DNA of 29,571 nt from CAWIHA01 sp963835855 (GCA_963835855.1 CAWIHA010000012.1:1-29571); one strand, 5' to 3'; positions 15,524-24,465 are shown, numbered from the stretch's first letter. Notes: generated by a model not told the origin, from the letters alone. Numbers and translations: made by a program.

Positions 15524-16480
15524 TTGGGAAAGATCTTTCTCGGTGTGGATGGCGGGCAATCCAGCACGACGGCACTCGTCGGCGACGAGGCGGGCCGTAT
15601 CCTCGGCTCGGCGAGCGGCGGTCCTTGCAATCATGTCGAGGCGGCTGAGGGCCGGGACAAGTTCGTGCGCGCCATCACAGAGAGCATTTCCGCCGCTTGC
15701 CGCGCGGCAGGTCTCGATGTGAACACCGTTCAGTTTGAGGCGGCGTGCCTGGGGTTCAGCGGCGGCGCCGAAGACAAGCGCGCCATCGTGGAGCAGACGC
15801 TGCGGGCCGGGCATTTGCTCGTGACTTATGACGCGCCGATCGCGCTGGCAGGCGCCACGGGCGGCGAGCCCGGCATCATTACCAACGCCGGAACCGGATC
15901 GATCGCTTACGGCCGCAACGCCGAGGGCAAGACCGCGCGCGCCGGAGGCTGGGGGTATATCTTCGGCGATGAGGGCTCCGGATTCGACATCGTGCGCAAG
16001 GCCCTGCGCGCCATCTTGCAGCAGGCCGAAGGCTGGGGTCCGAGGACTTTGCTGCACGACTTGCTGCTTGAGGCGACCGGAGCGCCCACGGCCAATAATC
16101 TAATGCATCGTTTCTACACCAGCGAGTATCCGCGCTCTCGCGTCGCGTCGCTGGCGCCGCTGGTCGATCGGGCCGCGGAGAAAGGCGACGAGGTGGCGGC
16201 CGCGATTCTGCACCAGGCCGCGAACGATCTCGAGCGGCTGGCGAAAGGCGTCTATCAGCAGCTTTTCGCGCCAGGTTCGGCCGTCCGCGTGGCATACATC
16301 GGAGGGGTGTTTCGGAGCCGGTTCCTGCCGGAGCGCTTTCGGGAATTGGTGCACCGCGAACTCGGGCAAAGCGAATGCGCGCCGCCCTTGTACGGGCCGG
16401 CAGCGGGCGCGTTGCTCGAAGCGTATCGAGTGGCGGGACTGCGGCCCGCGCTCAGGGGCTTGCCCGAGTTCAAGACGTAG
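15524..16480 (+). CDS. BadF/BadG-type ATPase, probable N-acetylglucosamine-like kinase
   Basis: This ASKHA-fold phosphotransferase has 318 residues. The phosphate-1 motif GVDGGQSSTTALV is near residue 7, the GTGS motif (ITNAGTGSIAYG) in the middle, and GGWGYIFGDEGSG is typical of the BadF/BcrAD ATPase family that includes GlcNAc kinase. IGGVFRS is the adenosine-site block. A cytoplasmic amino-sugar kinase in cell-wall sugar recycling is the likeliest role; the substrate is inferred. The start is a TTG at 15524, chosen because AGGAG lies five bases upstream. There is no cysteine cluster like that of the benzoyl-CoA reductase activator. pgk follows after 51 bases on the same strand. Confidence 0.85.
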   Translation: MGKIFLGVDGGQSSTTALVGDEAGRILGSASGGPCNHVEAAEGRDKFVRAITESISAACRAAGLDVNTVQFEAACLGFSGGAEDKRAIVEQTLRAGHLLVTYDAPIALAGATGGEPGIITNAGTGSIAYGRNAEGKTARAGGWGYIFGDEGSGFDIVRKALRAILQQAEGWGPRTLLHDLLLEATGAPTANNLMHRFYTSEYPRSRVASLAPLVDRAAEKGDEVAAAILHQAANDLERLAKGVYQQLFAPGSAVRVAYIGGVFRSRFLPERFRELVHRELGQSECAPPLYGPAAGALLEAYRVAGLRPALRGLPEFKT

Positions 16481-16531
16481 CCAGGACCGGCCGCGTGCTA
16501 CCATCGAATTTTCCAACTGCAAGAGGTGCTT

Positions 16532-17698
16532 ATGCCAAAGCTATCCATCCGCGACGTAGATCTGCGCGGCAAGCGCGTTTTCATACGAGTTGATTTCAAC
16601 GTTCCCCTGGCTCCCGGTGGCCAGGAGATCACGAGCGACAAGCGCATCCGCGCCTCCCTTCCGACCATCCGGTACGCCCTCGAGCAGGGCGCACGGATCG
16701 TGCTAGCCAGCCACCTCGGCCGGCCCAAAGGCAAGCCGAATCCGGAGATGAGCCTCCGCCCGGCAGCGGTCCGGCTCGAGGAACTGCTCGGCCAGCACGT
16801 GGCCATGGCGCCGGATTGCATCGGCCCGCGGGTGGACGATCTCAAAGGCGGCAACAACCCGATCGTTCTGCTTGAGAACCTGCGATTTCATCCCGAGGAG
16901 GAGAAGAACGACCCGGATTTCGCGCGCGACCTCGCCACCGGCTGCGACTATTACGTGAACGACGCATTCGGCAGCGCGCATCGCGCGCACGCATCCACGG
17001 TAGGCATCACGAAGTGGATTCCAAAGTGCGCGGCCGGCCTGCTGATGGAGAAAGAACTCGAATACCTCACGCGGGTGACACACAACCCGCCGCGCCCTTG
17101 CATCGGCATCCTCGGCGGCGCCAAGGTGTCGGACAAAATTGAGGTCATCGAGAACCTGCTGAAGTTTGTCGACCGGCTGCTGATCGGCGGCGCGATGGCG
17201 TACACTTTCATGAAGGCGCAGGGGCGCGCGACCGGCAAATCGCTCGTCGAGGCGGACAAGGTTGACCTGGCGAAGGAGATCCTCTCGAAGGCCGCGCAGT
17301 TGGTGCTGCCGGTGGATCACGTGGTGGCGGCCGAGATCAAGGAAGGTGCGCATTACGACGTGGTCGAGTCGATTCCTGACAACATGATTGGCGTTGACAT
17401 CGGCCCGCGGACTGTTGCCCTTTACGCCAAGGAAATCGGCGTCGCGAAGAGTATTATCTGGAACGGCCCCATGGGCGTGTTTGAAAAGCCGCCGTTTGAC
17501 GCCGGCACGGTTGCGGTTGCGAAAGCGGTGGCGGCTTCGGGGGCACTCTCGGTCGTCGGCGGAGGCGACTCGGAAAAGGCCGTCAAATCAGCCGGGGTCG
17601 CGGACAAGATCTCGCACATCTCTACGGGCGGCGGCGCCTCGCTCGAGTTCCTCTCCGGTATCGAGCTGCCGGGCGTGGCCGCGCTGACGGACAAATAG
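16532..17698 (+). CDS. pgk: Phosphoglycerate kinase
   Basis: This glycolytic enzyme transfers phosphate between 1,3-bisphosphoglycerate and ADP. It is 388 residues, normal for bacteria. The N-terminal substrate-binding block is RVDFNVPL, with SHLGRPKG and LLENLRFH following. The nucleotide domain has LGGAKVSDKI and, near residues 342-352, GGGDSEKAV. The ATG at 16532 is supported by AAGAGG five bases upstream; the GTG at 16526 overlaps that site and is unlikely. A TACCAT preceded by TGC near 16499 looks like an extended -10. No gapA is seen beside it. The 188 bases after the stop hold no gene I can support. Confidence 0.97.
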   Translation: MPKLSIRDVDLRGKRVFIRVDFNVPLAPGGQEITSDKRIRASLPTIRYALEQGARIVLASHLGRPKGKPNPEMSLRPAAVRLEELLGQHVAMAPDCIGPRVDDLKGGNNPIVLLENLRFHPEEEKNDPDFARDLATGCDYYVNDAFGSAHRAHASTVGITKWIPKCAAGLLMEKELEYLTRVTHNPPRPCIGILGGAKVSDKIEVIENLLKFVDRLLIGGAMAYTFMKAQGRATGKSLVEADKVDLAKEILSKAAQLVLPVDHVVAAEIKEGAHYDVVESIPDNMIGVDIGPRTVALYAKEIGVAKSIIWNGPMGVFEKPPFDAGTVAVAKAVAASGALSVVGGGDSEKAVKSAGVADKISHISTGGGASLEFLSGIELPGVAALTDK

Positions 17699-17886
17699 AA
17701 TTTCCGAAGCGCGCGCTGGCGATCCGGCGCCCCCCGTGGTGTCTTAGCCGGACTCGGCAGCCGGGGTGTCGAATACGGTGGCCCAGCCCGCTGTTCGGCA
17801 ACGCGGTCGCAGCACACCAGCCCGAGCCCCTGCCCTCGCCGCGCTGTAGTAGGATAGTTGAAACCCAATTTGCTTTTTGGTGGGAT

Positions 17887-18087
17887 ATGAAACGACTAGC
17901 AGAACCTTTGGCGATCACGCTTTACCGGCGGTTTCTGAACGGAGAGACGGTCCAGGAACTCGCCGCGGCGCTCGCCATCCCTGAGGAACGCGTGGATCAG
18001 CGCATCCGGGCGGCTGCGCTGTACTCAGAGCGGACTAAGCTCGAGGCAAACCTGTTCGCTTTGAAGTCCTCTCTGGATCATTCCTGA
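17887..18087 (+). CDS. Small HTH-like protein
   Basis: This is a 66-residue soluble protein that I do not recognise. The central segment ETVQELAAALAIPEERVDQR has the spacing of a helix-turn-helix of the sigma region 4/LuxR type, preceded by a short helix and followed by a helical tail. It could be a small DNA-binding regulator, but such short patterns are weak. TAGGAT at 17850 is a possible -10. It is convergent with lon; the 54 bases between them contain a GC-rich stem (CGGGC/GCCCG near 18088-18105) without a T-run. Confidence 0.5.
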   Translation: MKRLAEPLAITLYRRFLNGETVQELAAALAIPEERVDQRIRAAALYSERTKLEANLFALKSSLDHS

Positions 18088-18141
18088 CGGGCGGGTCGCA
18101 GCCCGGCAGCCAGGCGGAGTGCGGCCGTGTCTCGCGGCTGC

Positions 18142-20496
18142 TCAGCCCGCCTTCAAGACTTCCATCTTCCCTCTGACTTCCGGCAGCGCCGCCGCGAGCA
18201 CTTCCTCGATCCGCTGAACGAAAATGAATTCCATCTCGCGCCGCACCTCGTCGGGAAGGTCGCGCAGGTCTTTCTGGTTGCCTTTCGGCAGGATGACGCG
18301 CCGAATGCCCGCGCGGCGCGCGGCCAGCACTTTCTCCTTCACACCGCCGATGGGCAGCACCAGGCCGGCGAGCGTGATCTCGCCGGTCATGGCCGTGTCG
18401 CTGCGCGACGGTACCTGCATATACAGCGAGGCTAGCGCCGATGCCATCGTGATTCCGGCCGAGGGACCGTCCTTCGGAATCGCACCGGCCGGCACGTGGA
18501 CATGGATGCCCGCATCCTTGAAGACCGAAGGATCGATGCCGAGTTCATCCGCGTGCGACCAGACGTAGCTCTGCGCGGCCTTGGCCGACTCCTGCATCAC
18601 TTCGCCAATCTGGCCGGTTATGGTAAGCCCCTTGCCGCCGGGCAGCCTCGTCGCTTCGATGTAGAGCACTTCGCCGCCTGTTTCGGTCCATGCCAGGCCG
18701 GTCGCCACGCCGGGCGGCAGTTCCTTGCGCAGCTCTTCCTCGGCGAAGACCGGCGGGCCGAGCATCTCAATCAGGTCATCCGGCTGGATCTTCACCGGCT
18801 TGGCGTTGCCTTCAGCGTACTGGAGAGCAACTTTGCGGGCGGCGTGGCCGATATTGCGTTCGAGCTGGCGCAGGCCGGCCTCGCGGGTGTAACGCGCGAT
18901 GATGTAGCGGATCGCGTCATCGGTGAAGTTGCACTGCTCGGCGCTGAGCCCGCTCTGCTTGAGCTGCCGGGGAACGAGGTAACGCTTCGCGATCTCGATT
19001 TTTTCTTCCTCGCTGTAGCCCGCCAGGCGCAGCGTCTCCATACGATCGAGCAGCGGCCGCGGGACGGTGTCGAGCGTATTCGCCGTGGTGATGAAGAACA
19101 CCTTCGAGAGGTCGAACGGCAGATCCAGGTAGTTGTCGCGAAATGTCTTATTCTGCTCCGGGTCGAGAATCTCGAGCAGCGCCGCCGCCGGATCCCCGCG
19201 AAAGTCGCGGCCGAGCTTGTCAACTTCGTCGAGCATCAGAACGGGGTTGCGCGAGCCCGCGCGGCGGATGGCCTGGACGATGCGCCCCGGCATTGCGCCG
19301 ATGTACGTCCGGCGGTGCCCCCGCAACTCGGCTTCATCGTGCAGGCCGCCCAGGCTCATGCGTTCAAACTTGCGGCCGAGCGCGCGTGCGATAGATTGCC
19401 CAAGCGACGTCTTGCCCACGCCCGGTGGGCCGAAGAAGCACAGGATCGGCGCTTTCGCCTGCGGGTTGAGCTTGAGCACGCCGAGCTGCTCGAGAATGCG
19501 CTCCTTGACCTCCTTCAGATCGAAGTGGTCCTCATCCAGGATCTGGCGGGCGCGTGGGATGTCGAGCTGATCCTCGGTAAACGTATTCCAGGGCAGCTCG
19601 ACGACGAAATCGAGATAGGTGCGGATGACCTGATAATCGGGCGCGGCTGGAGGCAGCCGTTCCAGGCGCGACAGCTCGCGTTCCGCCTCCTTGCGGACCT
19701 CCTCAGGCAATTCGAGTTTCCCCAGGCGCTCGCGCAGCAGCTCGATCTCGGCTTGCTGCGGGTCCTTTTCGCCCAGCTCGTCCTGAATCGCGCGCAACTG
19801 CTGGCGGAGAAGATACTCGCGCTGTTGCTTGCTCATCTCGCTCTGGGCCTGGCTGGCGATTTTATTGCGCAGCTCGAGCACCTGAATCTCGTTCGTCAAA
19901 TATGTATGCATCAGGCGGAGCGCGTCGCCGCGGCTCGGCGCTTCGAGCAGCGACTGCTCCTTGACGAGTTCCAGGCTCATCATGGAGGCGAGCAGGTAGA
20001 CCAGCCGGAGGGGGTCCTCGGTGGCCAGCAACTGGCCGAATTCAGCCGGGATGTTCGGCTGCGCTAGCTGGATCGCCCGCGACGCGAGCTCGATTACGGC
20101 GCGGTGGAGCGCCTCGACCTCCGGCGTCTTCTCGTCGGGCAGCGGGTAGCTGCGGACGCGCGCCTTCAGAAACGGCTCGGCCTGCTCCTGCCTCAGCAGA
20201 ACAACGCGCTCGACGCCGAGCACGATCAGCTCCATTTGAGCTTCATTCGGCCGCGCCATCTTTTTGATCACAGCTTTGGTCGCGATCGTGTAAAGGTCAT
20301 CGAGCACAGGCTCGTCCTTGGCGTGGTCGCGCTGCGCCACGACGATAATCTCTTTGCCCTCGGTCGAAAGAGCCGCTTCAACCGCCGCGACCGACGGCGG
20401 ACGCCCAACCGAAAGCGGCATCAGCAAGTGGGGAAACAGCACGCTGTTCTTCAAAGGCAAGACCGGCAGGATTTGGATTTTCTCCGGCTCGCTCAT
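18142..20496 (-). CDS. lon: ATP-dependent protease Lon
   Basis: This cytoplasmic AAA+ serine protease degrades misfolded and regulatory proteins. It is 784 residues, the normal size. The N-terminal LON substrate domain starts at PVLPLKNSVLFP. A coiled, charged linker follows, then the AAA+ module with Walker A GPPGVGKTS near 352-360 and LMLDEVDKL as Walker B. The C-terminal protease domain has the catalytic Ser in PKDGPSAG (about residue 678) and the catalytic Lys in GGVKEK, 43 residues further on, as in E. coli S679/K722. It starts one base after the hsp20 stop, with GGAGGGG overlapping the end of hsp20, so the two genes form an operon. Confidence 0.97.
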   Translation of the reverse strand: MSEPEKIQILPVLPLKNSVLFPHLLMPLSVGRPPSVAAVEAALSTEGKEIIVVAQRDHAKDEPVLDDLYTIATKAVIKKMARPNEAQMELIVLGVERVVLLRQEQAEPFLKARVRSYPLPDEKTPEVEALHRAVIELASRAIQLAQPNIPAEFGQLLATEDPLRLVYLLASMMSLELVKEQSLLEAPSRGDALRLMHTYLTNEIQVLELRNKIASQAQSEMSKQQREYLLRQQLRAIQDELGEKDPQQAEIELLRERLGKLELPEEVRKEAERELSRLERLPPAAPDYQVIRTYLDFVVELPWNTFTEDQLDIPRARQILDEDHFDLKEVKERILEQLGVLKLNPQAKAPILCFFGPPGVGKTSLGQSIARALGRKFERMSLGGLHDEAELRGHRRTYIGAMPGRIVQAIRRAGSRNPVLMLDEVDKLGRDFRGDPAAALLEILDPEQNKTFRDNYLDLPFDLSKVFFITTANTLDTVPRPLLDRMETLRLAGYSEEEKIEIAKRYLVPRQLKQSGLSAEQCNFTDDAIRYIIARYTREAGLRQLERNIGHAARKVALQYAEGNAKPVKIQPDDLIEMLGPPVFAEEELRKELPPGVATGLAWTETGGEVLYIEATRLPGGKGLTITGQIGEVMQESAKAAQSYVWSHADELGIDPSVFKDAGIHVHVPAGAIPKDGPSAGITMASALASLYMQVPSRSDTAMTGEITLAGLVLPIGGVKEKVLAARRAGIRRVILPKGNQKDLRDLPDEVRREMEFIFVQRIEEVLAAALPEVRGKMEVLKAG

Positions 20497-20497
20497 C

Positions 20498-20851
20498 TCA
20501 CCCCTCCGTTACACGAACGATCAAAAGCCCGTCGCGGCCTTCGAGCGTCACGCGCGGTTTGCGCAAATGGCACGGCAATTCCACCGTGCGCTCGAAGCGG
20601 TTGTAGGCGATCTCCATTGAGTAATACGCCTCGGCCTCCTCCGCCACGCAGTCGCGGCGGATGCCGCTCACGGTGATGCGGCGCCCCTGGACAGCGACGG
20701 CGACGTCATCCGGACGCACTCCGGCCACGTCGAACTTGAGCAGCCACCCTGTGCGGGTGCGGTAAACATCCACCGAAGGACGCCAGCACGTCTCTTGCTC
20801 CACCTGCAAGCGTGGGAACAGGAGCGAGGGTAGTTGCCGTGGCTTGTCCAT
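20498..20851 (-). CDS. Hsp20/alpha-crystallin family small heat shock protein
   Basis: This ATP-independent holdase has 117 residues. The alpha-crystallin domain runs from about residue 24 to 115, with VDVYRTRTGWLLKFDVAGV, ITVSGIRRD, a YYSMEIAYNRFERTVELP segment and the final strand RDGLLIVRV. The chain stops right after this strand, so the C-terminal extension with the I-x-I/V anchor is absent, which should limit assembly into large oligomers. GGAG lies eight bases before the start. No CIRCE element was found upstream. The pairing with lon suggests one stress transcript coupling holding and degradation of damaged proteins. Confidence 0.85.
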   Translation of the reverse strand: MDKPRQLPSLLFPRLQVEQETCWRPSVDVYRTRTGWLLKFDVAGVRPDDVAVAVQGRRITVSGIRRDCVAEEAEAYYSMEIAYNRFERTVELPCHLRKPRVTLEGRDGLLIVRVTEG

Positions 20852-21001
20852 TACTTGAGCTCCGACCTCGCCAGTTGGGCGAACAGCTTCAGGAAGAGGA
20901 GCCGGGTGCCAGCGCGAATGGCGCTGCGGCGCCCCCTGCCTTCATCATAGCCCGAGGCCCGGAGGGAATCGATTGCGCGCCGCCGGAGCGATCGCGTCCG
21001 G

Positions 21002-21727
21002 CTACTGATTCGCGGCGGGCAACCGGAATTGGACTTTGTGGCCCTGGTTCAGCTTCTCGGAAAGCTGCCGGTCAACGAGGTCGAGCGAGGCCTGGTTGTG
21101 CCGGCCCTGCGGCGTAATGTAGTGCAGCACTCCCCCTTCCACCCAGTACGCGACGGCCGTGTAAACCGAGCCGTCTTTCAGCGCGATAAGAAACAGGGCC
21201 TGGTCATCGGGCGGGTTCTGGGCGGCTGTGTTCGACGGCGCTTGATACACTTGCACCCCGCCGTTGGCCGGCGGGACTTCCTGCCCCGAAGGGCCGTATT
21301 CATGAATGACCGGCGTGGCCGTCTCGGGCACAAATTGCTGATTGATGATCACGGGAGGTTGCTGCGGCATGATGATCGTCACGTTCGGCGTCTGCTGATA
21401 TGCATAGCCGTTGTCGGGCGGATATGCATAGCCGTTATCGAAACCGCCGACAAAAACCGGGTAAGCGAACGAAGCGGCGACAGGCTCGTTCTCCCTGTGG
21501 CGACGGGCGGGGAACCCCGAGCGCGGGAACCCGCTGACGGTCTCGCCGAGCCGCGCGATGAACTGCGGCGATCCCAAGACATTCGCCCCCGGCGGGGTGT
21601 GCAGAGCCGGTCCCGTGAGCGCCATGGGAGGCAGCCCGCCACCCTGCGCAGCAAAGGCACCGCTGATCTGGGCAAAAGCGCTCCCCGAGAGCGCGAAGGA
21701 TAGAACTGCGGGCAAGAACGTTCTCAT
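21002..21727 (-). CDS. Secreted Pro/Gln/Tyr-rich protein
   Basis: This exported protein has 241 residues from the ATG at 21727; a longer start at 21757 would place extra residues ahead of the signal. The signal peptide is MRTFLPAVLSFALSGSAFAQ. The middle is low-complexity, with a duplicated NGYAY element and Pro/Gln/Ile runs (TIIMPQQPPVIINQQF). The last 60 residues form a compact domain (LKDGSVYTAVAYWVEGGVLHY, then DLVDRQLSEKLN), a type common at the ends of acidobacterial secreted proteins of unknown role. The gene is monocistronic, with a divergent transketolase gene beyond it. The 150 bases between it and hsp20 hold nothing I can support. Confidence 0.7.
   Translation of the reverse strand: MRTFLPAVLSFALSGSAFAQISGAFAAQGGGLPPMALTGPALHTPPGANVLGSPQFIARLGETVSGFPRSGFPARRHRENEPVAASFAYPVFVGGFDNGYAYPPDNGYAYQQTPNVTIIMPQQPPVIINQQFVPETATPVIHEYGPSGQEVPPANGGVQVYQAPSNTAAQNPPDDQALFLIALKDGSVYTAVAYWVEGGVLHYITPQGRHNQASLDLVDRQLSEKLNQGHKVQFRLPAANQ
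21397..21436. repeat. Direct repeat of a 16-base unit inside the secreted protein gene
   Basis: GATATGCATAGCCGTT occurs at 21397-21412 and again at 21421-21436, a 24-base period that keeps the frame and encodes the repeated NGYAY peptide. Confidence 0.8.
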
Positions 21728-21979
21728 AAGGCCCCCACTCGAAAGTTCATCACACAATGGGACGCTAAACGCGTCAGGAACGTTACGTACATCGGCACAA
21801 AGGAAGGGTGAAAGAATCGGGTCGAGGGCCTGGCTGCCCGAGCGCAGCCAGCCGGTGATTCCTTCCTGGCTCCAGGCGGCGCATAGCTCGGGGGCGCTAT
21901 CCGGCGGGACCTTGGGGTGGGTCTGAGCGTCCGCCGGCCGAGTTCAGTGCCTGCCCATCCGCGCGCCGTAGGCCGGCCT

Positions 21980-21985
21980 TACAAT
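21980..21985 (+). promoter_or_regulatory. Candidate -10 hexamer upstream of transketolase
   Basis: TACAAT lies 26 bases before the ATG at 22012, with GGGGG (21992-21996) between as a possible ribosome binding site. No convincing -35 is seen. Confidence 0.35.
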
Positions 21986-22011
21986 GGAGTTAGCGACTGA
22001 AGGGGGCAAGT

Positions 22012-23481
22012 ATGTCAGACCAAAACCTCTTGGCGTTGCTTGAGGATAAGGCAACGCGCTTGCGCATCGATTCGATCCGGGCCACCACCGCCGCCGCGAG
22101 CGGGCACCCGACCAGTTGCGCCTCCGCCGCCGAAATCGTTTCCGTGCTGTTCTTCTCCGTCATGCGGTACGACCCGGCCAATCCACGGAACCCGCGCGCC
22201 GATAAATTCGTGCTCTCGAAGGGCCACGCAGCGCCGATCCTGTACGCGGCCTGGGCCGAGGCGGGCGCGTTTCCACTGGAGCGTTTGCTAACGCTCCGCC
22301 GTCTGGATTCGGACCTGGAAGGCCATCCAACGCCCCGGCTGCCGTTTGTGGACGTAGCGACCGGCTCGCTTGGCCAAGGCTTATCGGTGGGCGTGGGCCT
22401 GGCGCTTGGCGCTCGCCTCGACGGCTATGATCAGCGCGTTTACGTGCTGATGGGCGACGGCGAATCGGCCGAAGGTTCCATCTGGGAGGCGGCTCAGTTC
22501 GCATCTGCCCGCCAGCTCGGCAACCTGTGCGCAACCATCGACATTAACCGGCTCGGCCAGAGCGGGCCTACCCTGCTCCAGTACCAAATGGAGGTTTACC
22601 AACGGCGATGGGAAGCGTTCGGCTGGCAGGCGCTCGTCGTGGATGGGCACAACATCCCGGATCTGCTCGCCGCCTATGATCGCGCCGCACGGACCACCGG
22701 CCGCCCAACCGTCGTGCTGGCCCGCACCGTCAAAGGCAAGGGCATGCTTGACGTGGAGGGCAAAGAGGGCGAGCACGGCAAGCCGCTGAAGAAGGAACTT
22801 GCCGATAGGGTGATTGCCTCGCTCGAAACTCAATTGCAGGCGGCGCCGCAGACATGGAAGCCTAGGCTCCCTGCCCGCAGCGACACTTGGCGGCCCGAAG
22901 CCGTGGCGCCCGCCGGCGCGCCGCCATACCAGCCGGGCGGCAATGAAATCGCGACGCGTAGGGCATTTGGCGAGGCGCTAGCTGCGCTCGGCAAAGGCGA
23001 TCCGCGCATCGTCGTGCTCGACGGCGACGTAAAGAACTCCACGAACACCGAGATTTTCGAGAAGGCGGCGCCAGACCGGTTCTTCGAGGGCTACATCGCC
23101 GAACAGAATATCATTGGCATGGCGATGGGTCTCGCCGCGCATGGCCGCATTCCCTTCGCTTCCACGTTCGGCTGCTTCCTGACGCGAGCCTTCGATTTCA
23201 TCCGCATGGCGGCCATCAGCGGCTCGAACATCAAGCTCGCGGGCACGCACGTCGGCGTATCCATCGGCGAGGACGGCCCATCGCAAATGGCGCTGGCGGA
23301 CATTGCCATGCTGTGCGCTGAGCCGGATTTCACGGTGCTCTACCCTTCGGACGCAACCTCCGCGTGGCGCGCCGTCGAGGCTCGCAGCCTCGCACACCGG
23401 GCCGTGCTATCTGCGCCTTGCCCGCCCGGTTTCGCCGGTGATTTACGGACCCAGCGAGCGCTTCGCAATCGGCAAGTGTAA
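22012..23481 (+). CDS. tkt: Transketolase, N-terminal and central part (frame broken near 23390)
   Basis: Transketolase moves two-carbon units in the pentose phosphate pathway using thiamine diphosphate. This frame encodes the pyrophosphate domain and most of the pyrimidine domain of the short, animal-like class: ASGHPTSCASAAE, the TPP motif starting GDGESAEG and ending DIN, KGKGM, then the pyrimidine-binding DGDVKNST and FIAEQNIIGMAMG-type segment. Homology stops at about SLAH (23395-23397); the next 28 codons to the stop at 23481 are not transketolase-like. Homology resumes at once in another frame. The sequence reads through perfectly if one CA dinucleotide is added in the short CACA run near 23393-23397. 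The break lies inside the pyrimidine domain, so this is not a natural two-subunit split. Confidence 0.85.
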   Translation: MSDQNLLALLEDKATRLRIDSIRATTAAASGHPTSCASAAEIVSVLFFSVMRYDPANPRNPRADKFVLSKGHAAPILYAAWAEAGAFPLERLLTLRRLDSDLEGHPTPRLPFVDVATGSLGQGLSVGVGLALGARLDGYDQRVYVLMGDGESAEGSIWEAAQFASARQLGNLCATIDINRLGQSGPTLLQYQMEVYQRRWEAFGWQALVVDGHNIPDLLAAYDRAARTTGRPTVVLARTVKGKGMLDVEGKEGEHGKPLKKELADRVIASLETQLQAAPQTWKPRLPARSDTWRPEAVAPAGAPPYQPGGNEIATRRAFGEALAALGKGDPRIVVLDGDVKNSTNTEIFEKAAPDRFFEGYIAEQNIIGMAMGLAAHGRIPFASTFGCFLTRAFDFIRMAAISGSNIKLAGTHVGVSIGEDGPSQMALADIAMLCAEPDFTVLYPSDATSAWRAVEARSLAHRAVLSAPCPPGFAGDLRTQRALRNRQV

Positions 23482-23887
23482 AGTGCTTCGCCAGAGCGCG
23501 CGAGATCAGGCATTGGTAGTCACTGGCGGCGTCACGCTCGCTGAGGCCTTAGCCGCTTACGAAGAACTGAAGAGAGAGGGCCTCAGCATCCGCGTCATCG
23601 ACTTGTTCAGCATTCAGCCGATTGATCGCGAGGCGCTGGTCGAAGCGAGCCGCGCCGTGGGCGGCTCCGTCCTCACGGTCGAGGACCATTATGCTCACGG
23701 CGGCCTGGGCGATGCGGTGTTCGCGGCCCTTGCGGGTGAGCGCATCAACGCGCGCAAGCTGGCCGTGCGTGAAATTCCGCACAGCGGCAAGTCCAAGGAG
23801 CTGCTCGAGCGCTACGGCATTTCCGCGCGGCACATCGTCGAAGCGGTCAAAGAGATGGTGGCTCGGCGCTCCGGCGCCGGCGGCTGA
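23393..23887 (+). CDS. tkt: Transketolase, C-terminal part (continuation in another frame)
   Basis: From HTGPCYLRLARP onward this frame supplies the end of the pyrimidine domain and the whole C-terminal transketolase domain, including LVVTGGVTLAEAL, IRVIDLFSIQPID, VLTVEDHYAHGGLGDAV and the final helix IVEAVKEMV. An ATG at 23303 opens the same frame, but its first 30 codons are not transketolase-like. Joined to the preceding part, the protein would be about 625 residues, normal for the class. The gene is either a recent pseudogene or intact with a sequencing error. Confidence 0.8.
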   Translation, partial: HTGPCYLRLARPVSPVIYGPSERFAIGKCKVLRQSARDQALVVTGGVTLAEALAAYEELKREGLSIRVIDLFSIQPIDREALVEASRAVGGSVLTVEDHYAHGGLGDAVFAALAGERINARKLAVREIPHSGKSKELLERYGISARHIVEAVKEMVARRSGAGG

Positions 23888-23898
23888 GTCAAGCGCGT

Positions 23899-24465
23899 TT
23901 ACCGCGCGTGCGCCTTCACCGGCTTGGCTCGCGCGGGCTCCTTCAGGAGCGTTTCAATCATACTGCGCATGTTCGCTTCGGTATTTTGGAAGAATGGATC
24001 GTTGCCACAGAGGTGCGCGCGAATGAACCCTCTCTTGTCGATGAAAACCAATTGCGGCAGCATGTAACTCTTCGGCGGAGTAACCAGGTAGGTCAACATA
24101 TCCTCGGCCTTCCCAATGCCGACCGGAAAATTGACGTGGAACTGCTGCAAGAAATCGGGCAACAGCGGCTCCGCGTCCTTGTTCATAGCCAGACCGAGCG
24201 CCTGGAAACCGCGCGGCCCGAGCTCCGCCTGCAATTTGCTGAGCACCTGCGAGCTGTACTGGCAATGCGGGCAGGTGGTGTGGAGGAATTCGAGTGCAAC
24301 CACTTTCCCGCGATATTGGCTGAGCAGGAGCTGCTGGCCATTCACCAATCGGATAGCCAACTCCAGCGAGCGGCGCGGGGGCTCGGCCGGCGCCGGGGTC
24401 TGTGCCGGCGCTTGGCCGAAGCTCGCAGACGCCAAAGCGAGGATCAATGCGAATGATCGGAACAT
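23899..24465 (-). CDS. TlpA/AhpC-like periplasmic thioredoxin-fold protein
   Basis: This 188-residue exported thiol-disulfide protein starts at the ATG at 24465, where a signal peptide begins (MFRSFALILALASASFG). A short Pro/Ala linker leads to a thioredoxin fold with KVVALEFLHTTCPHC; the redox motif is C65-P-H-C68. The FVD/FIDKRGFIRAHL strand and cis-Pro region follow. CPHC is the DsbA-like motif, but the length and AhpC/TSA-like layout fit TlpA/ResA proteins that reduce or protect periplasmic thiols. A longer in-frame extension to 25086 runs antisense to the next gene and is not credible. No Shine-Dalgarno is seen. It converges on the transketolase gene. Confidence 0.8.
   Translation of the reverse strand: MFRSFALILALASASFGQAPAQTPAPAEPPRRSLELAIRLVNGQQLLLSQYRGKVVALEFLHTTCPHCQYSSQVLSKLQAELGPRGFQALGLAMNKDAEPLLPDFLQQFHVNFPVGIGKAEDMLTYLVTPPKSYMLPQLVFIDKRGFIRAHLCGNDPFFQNTEANMRSMIETLLKEPARAKPVKAHAR

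Noticed and set aside
18496..20067. 523-codon open frame on the plus strand opposite lon
   Set aside because: Lon is unmistakable on the minus strand; the antisense product has no recognisable domain.
22012..23887. Transketolase as two natural subunits (split type)
   Set aside because: Natural split transketolases divide between domains; here the break is inside the pyrimidine domain and is repaired by one dinucleotide.
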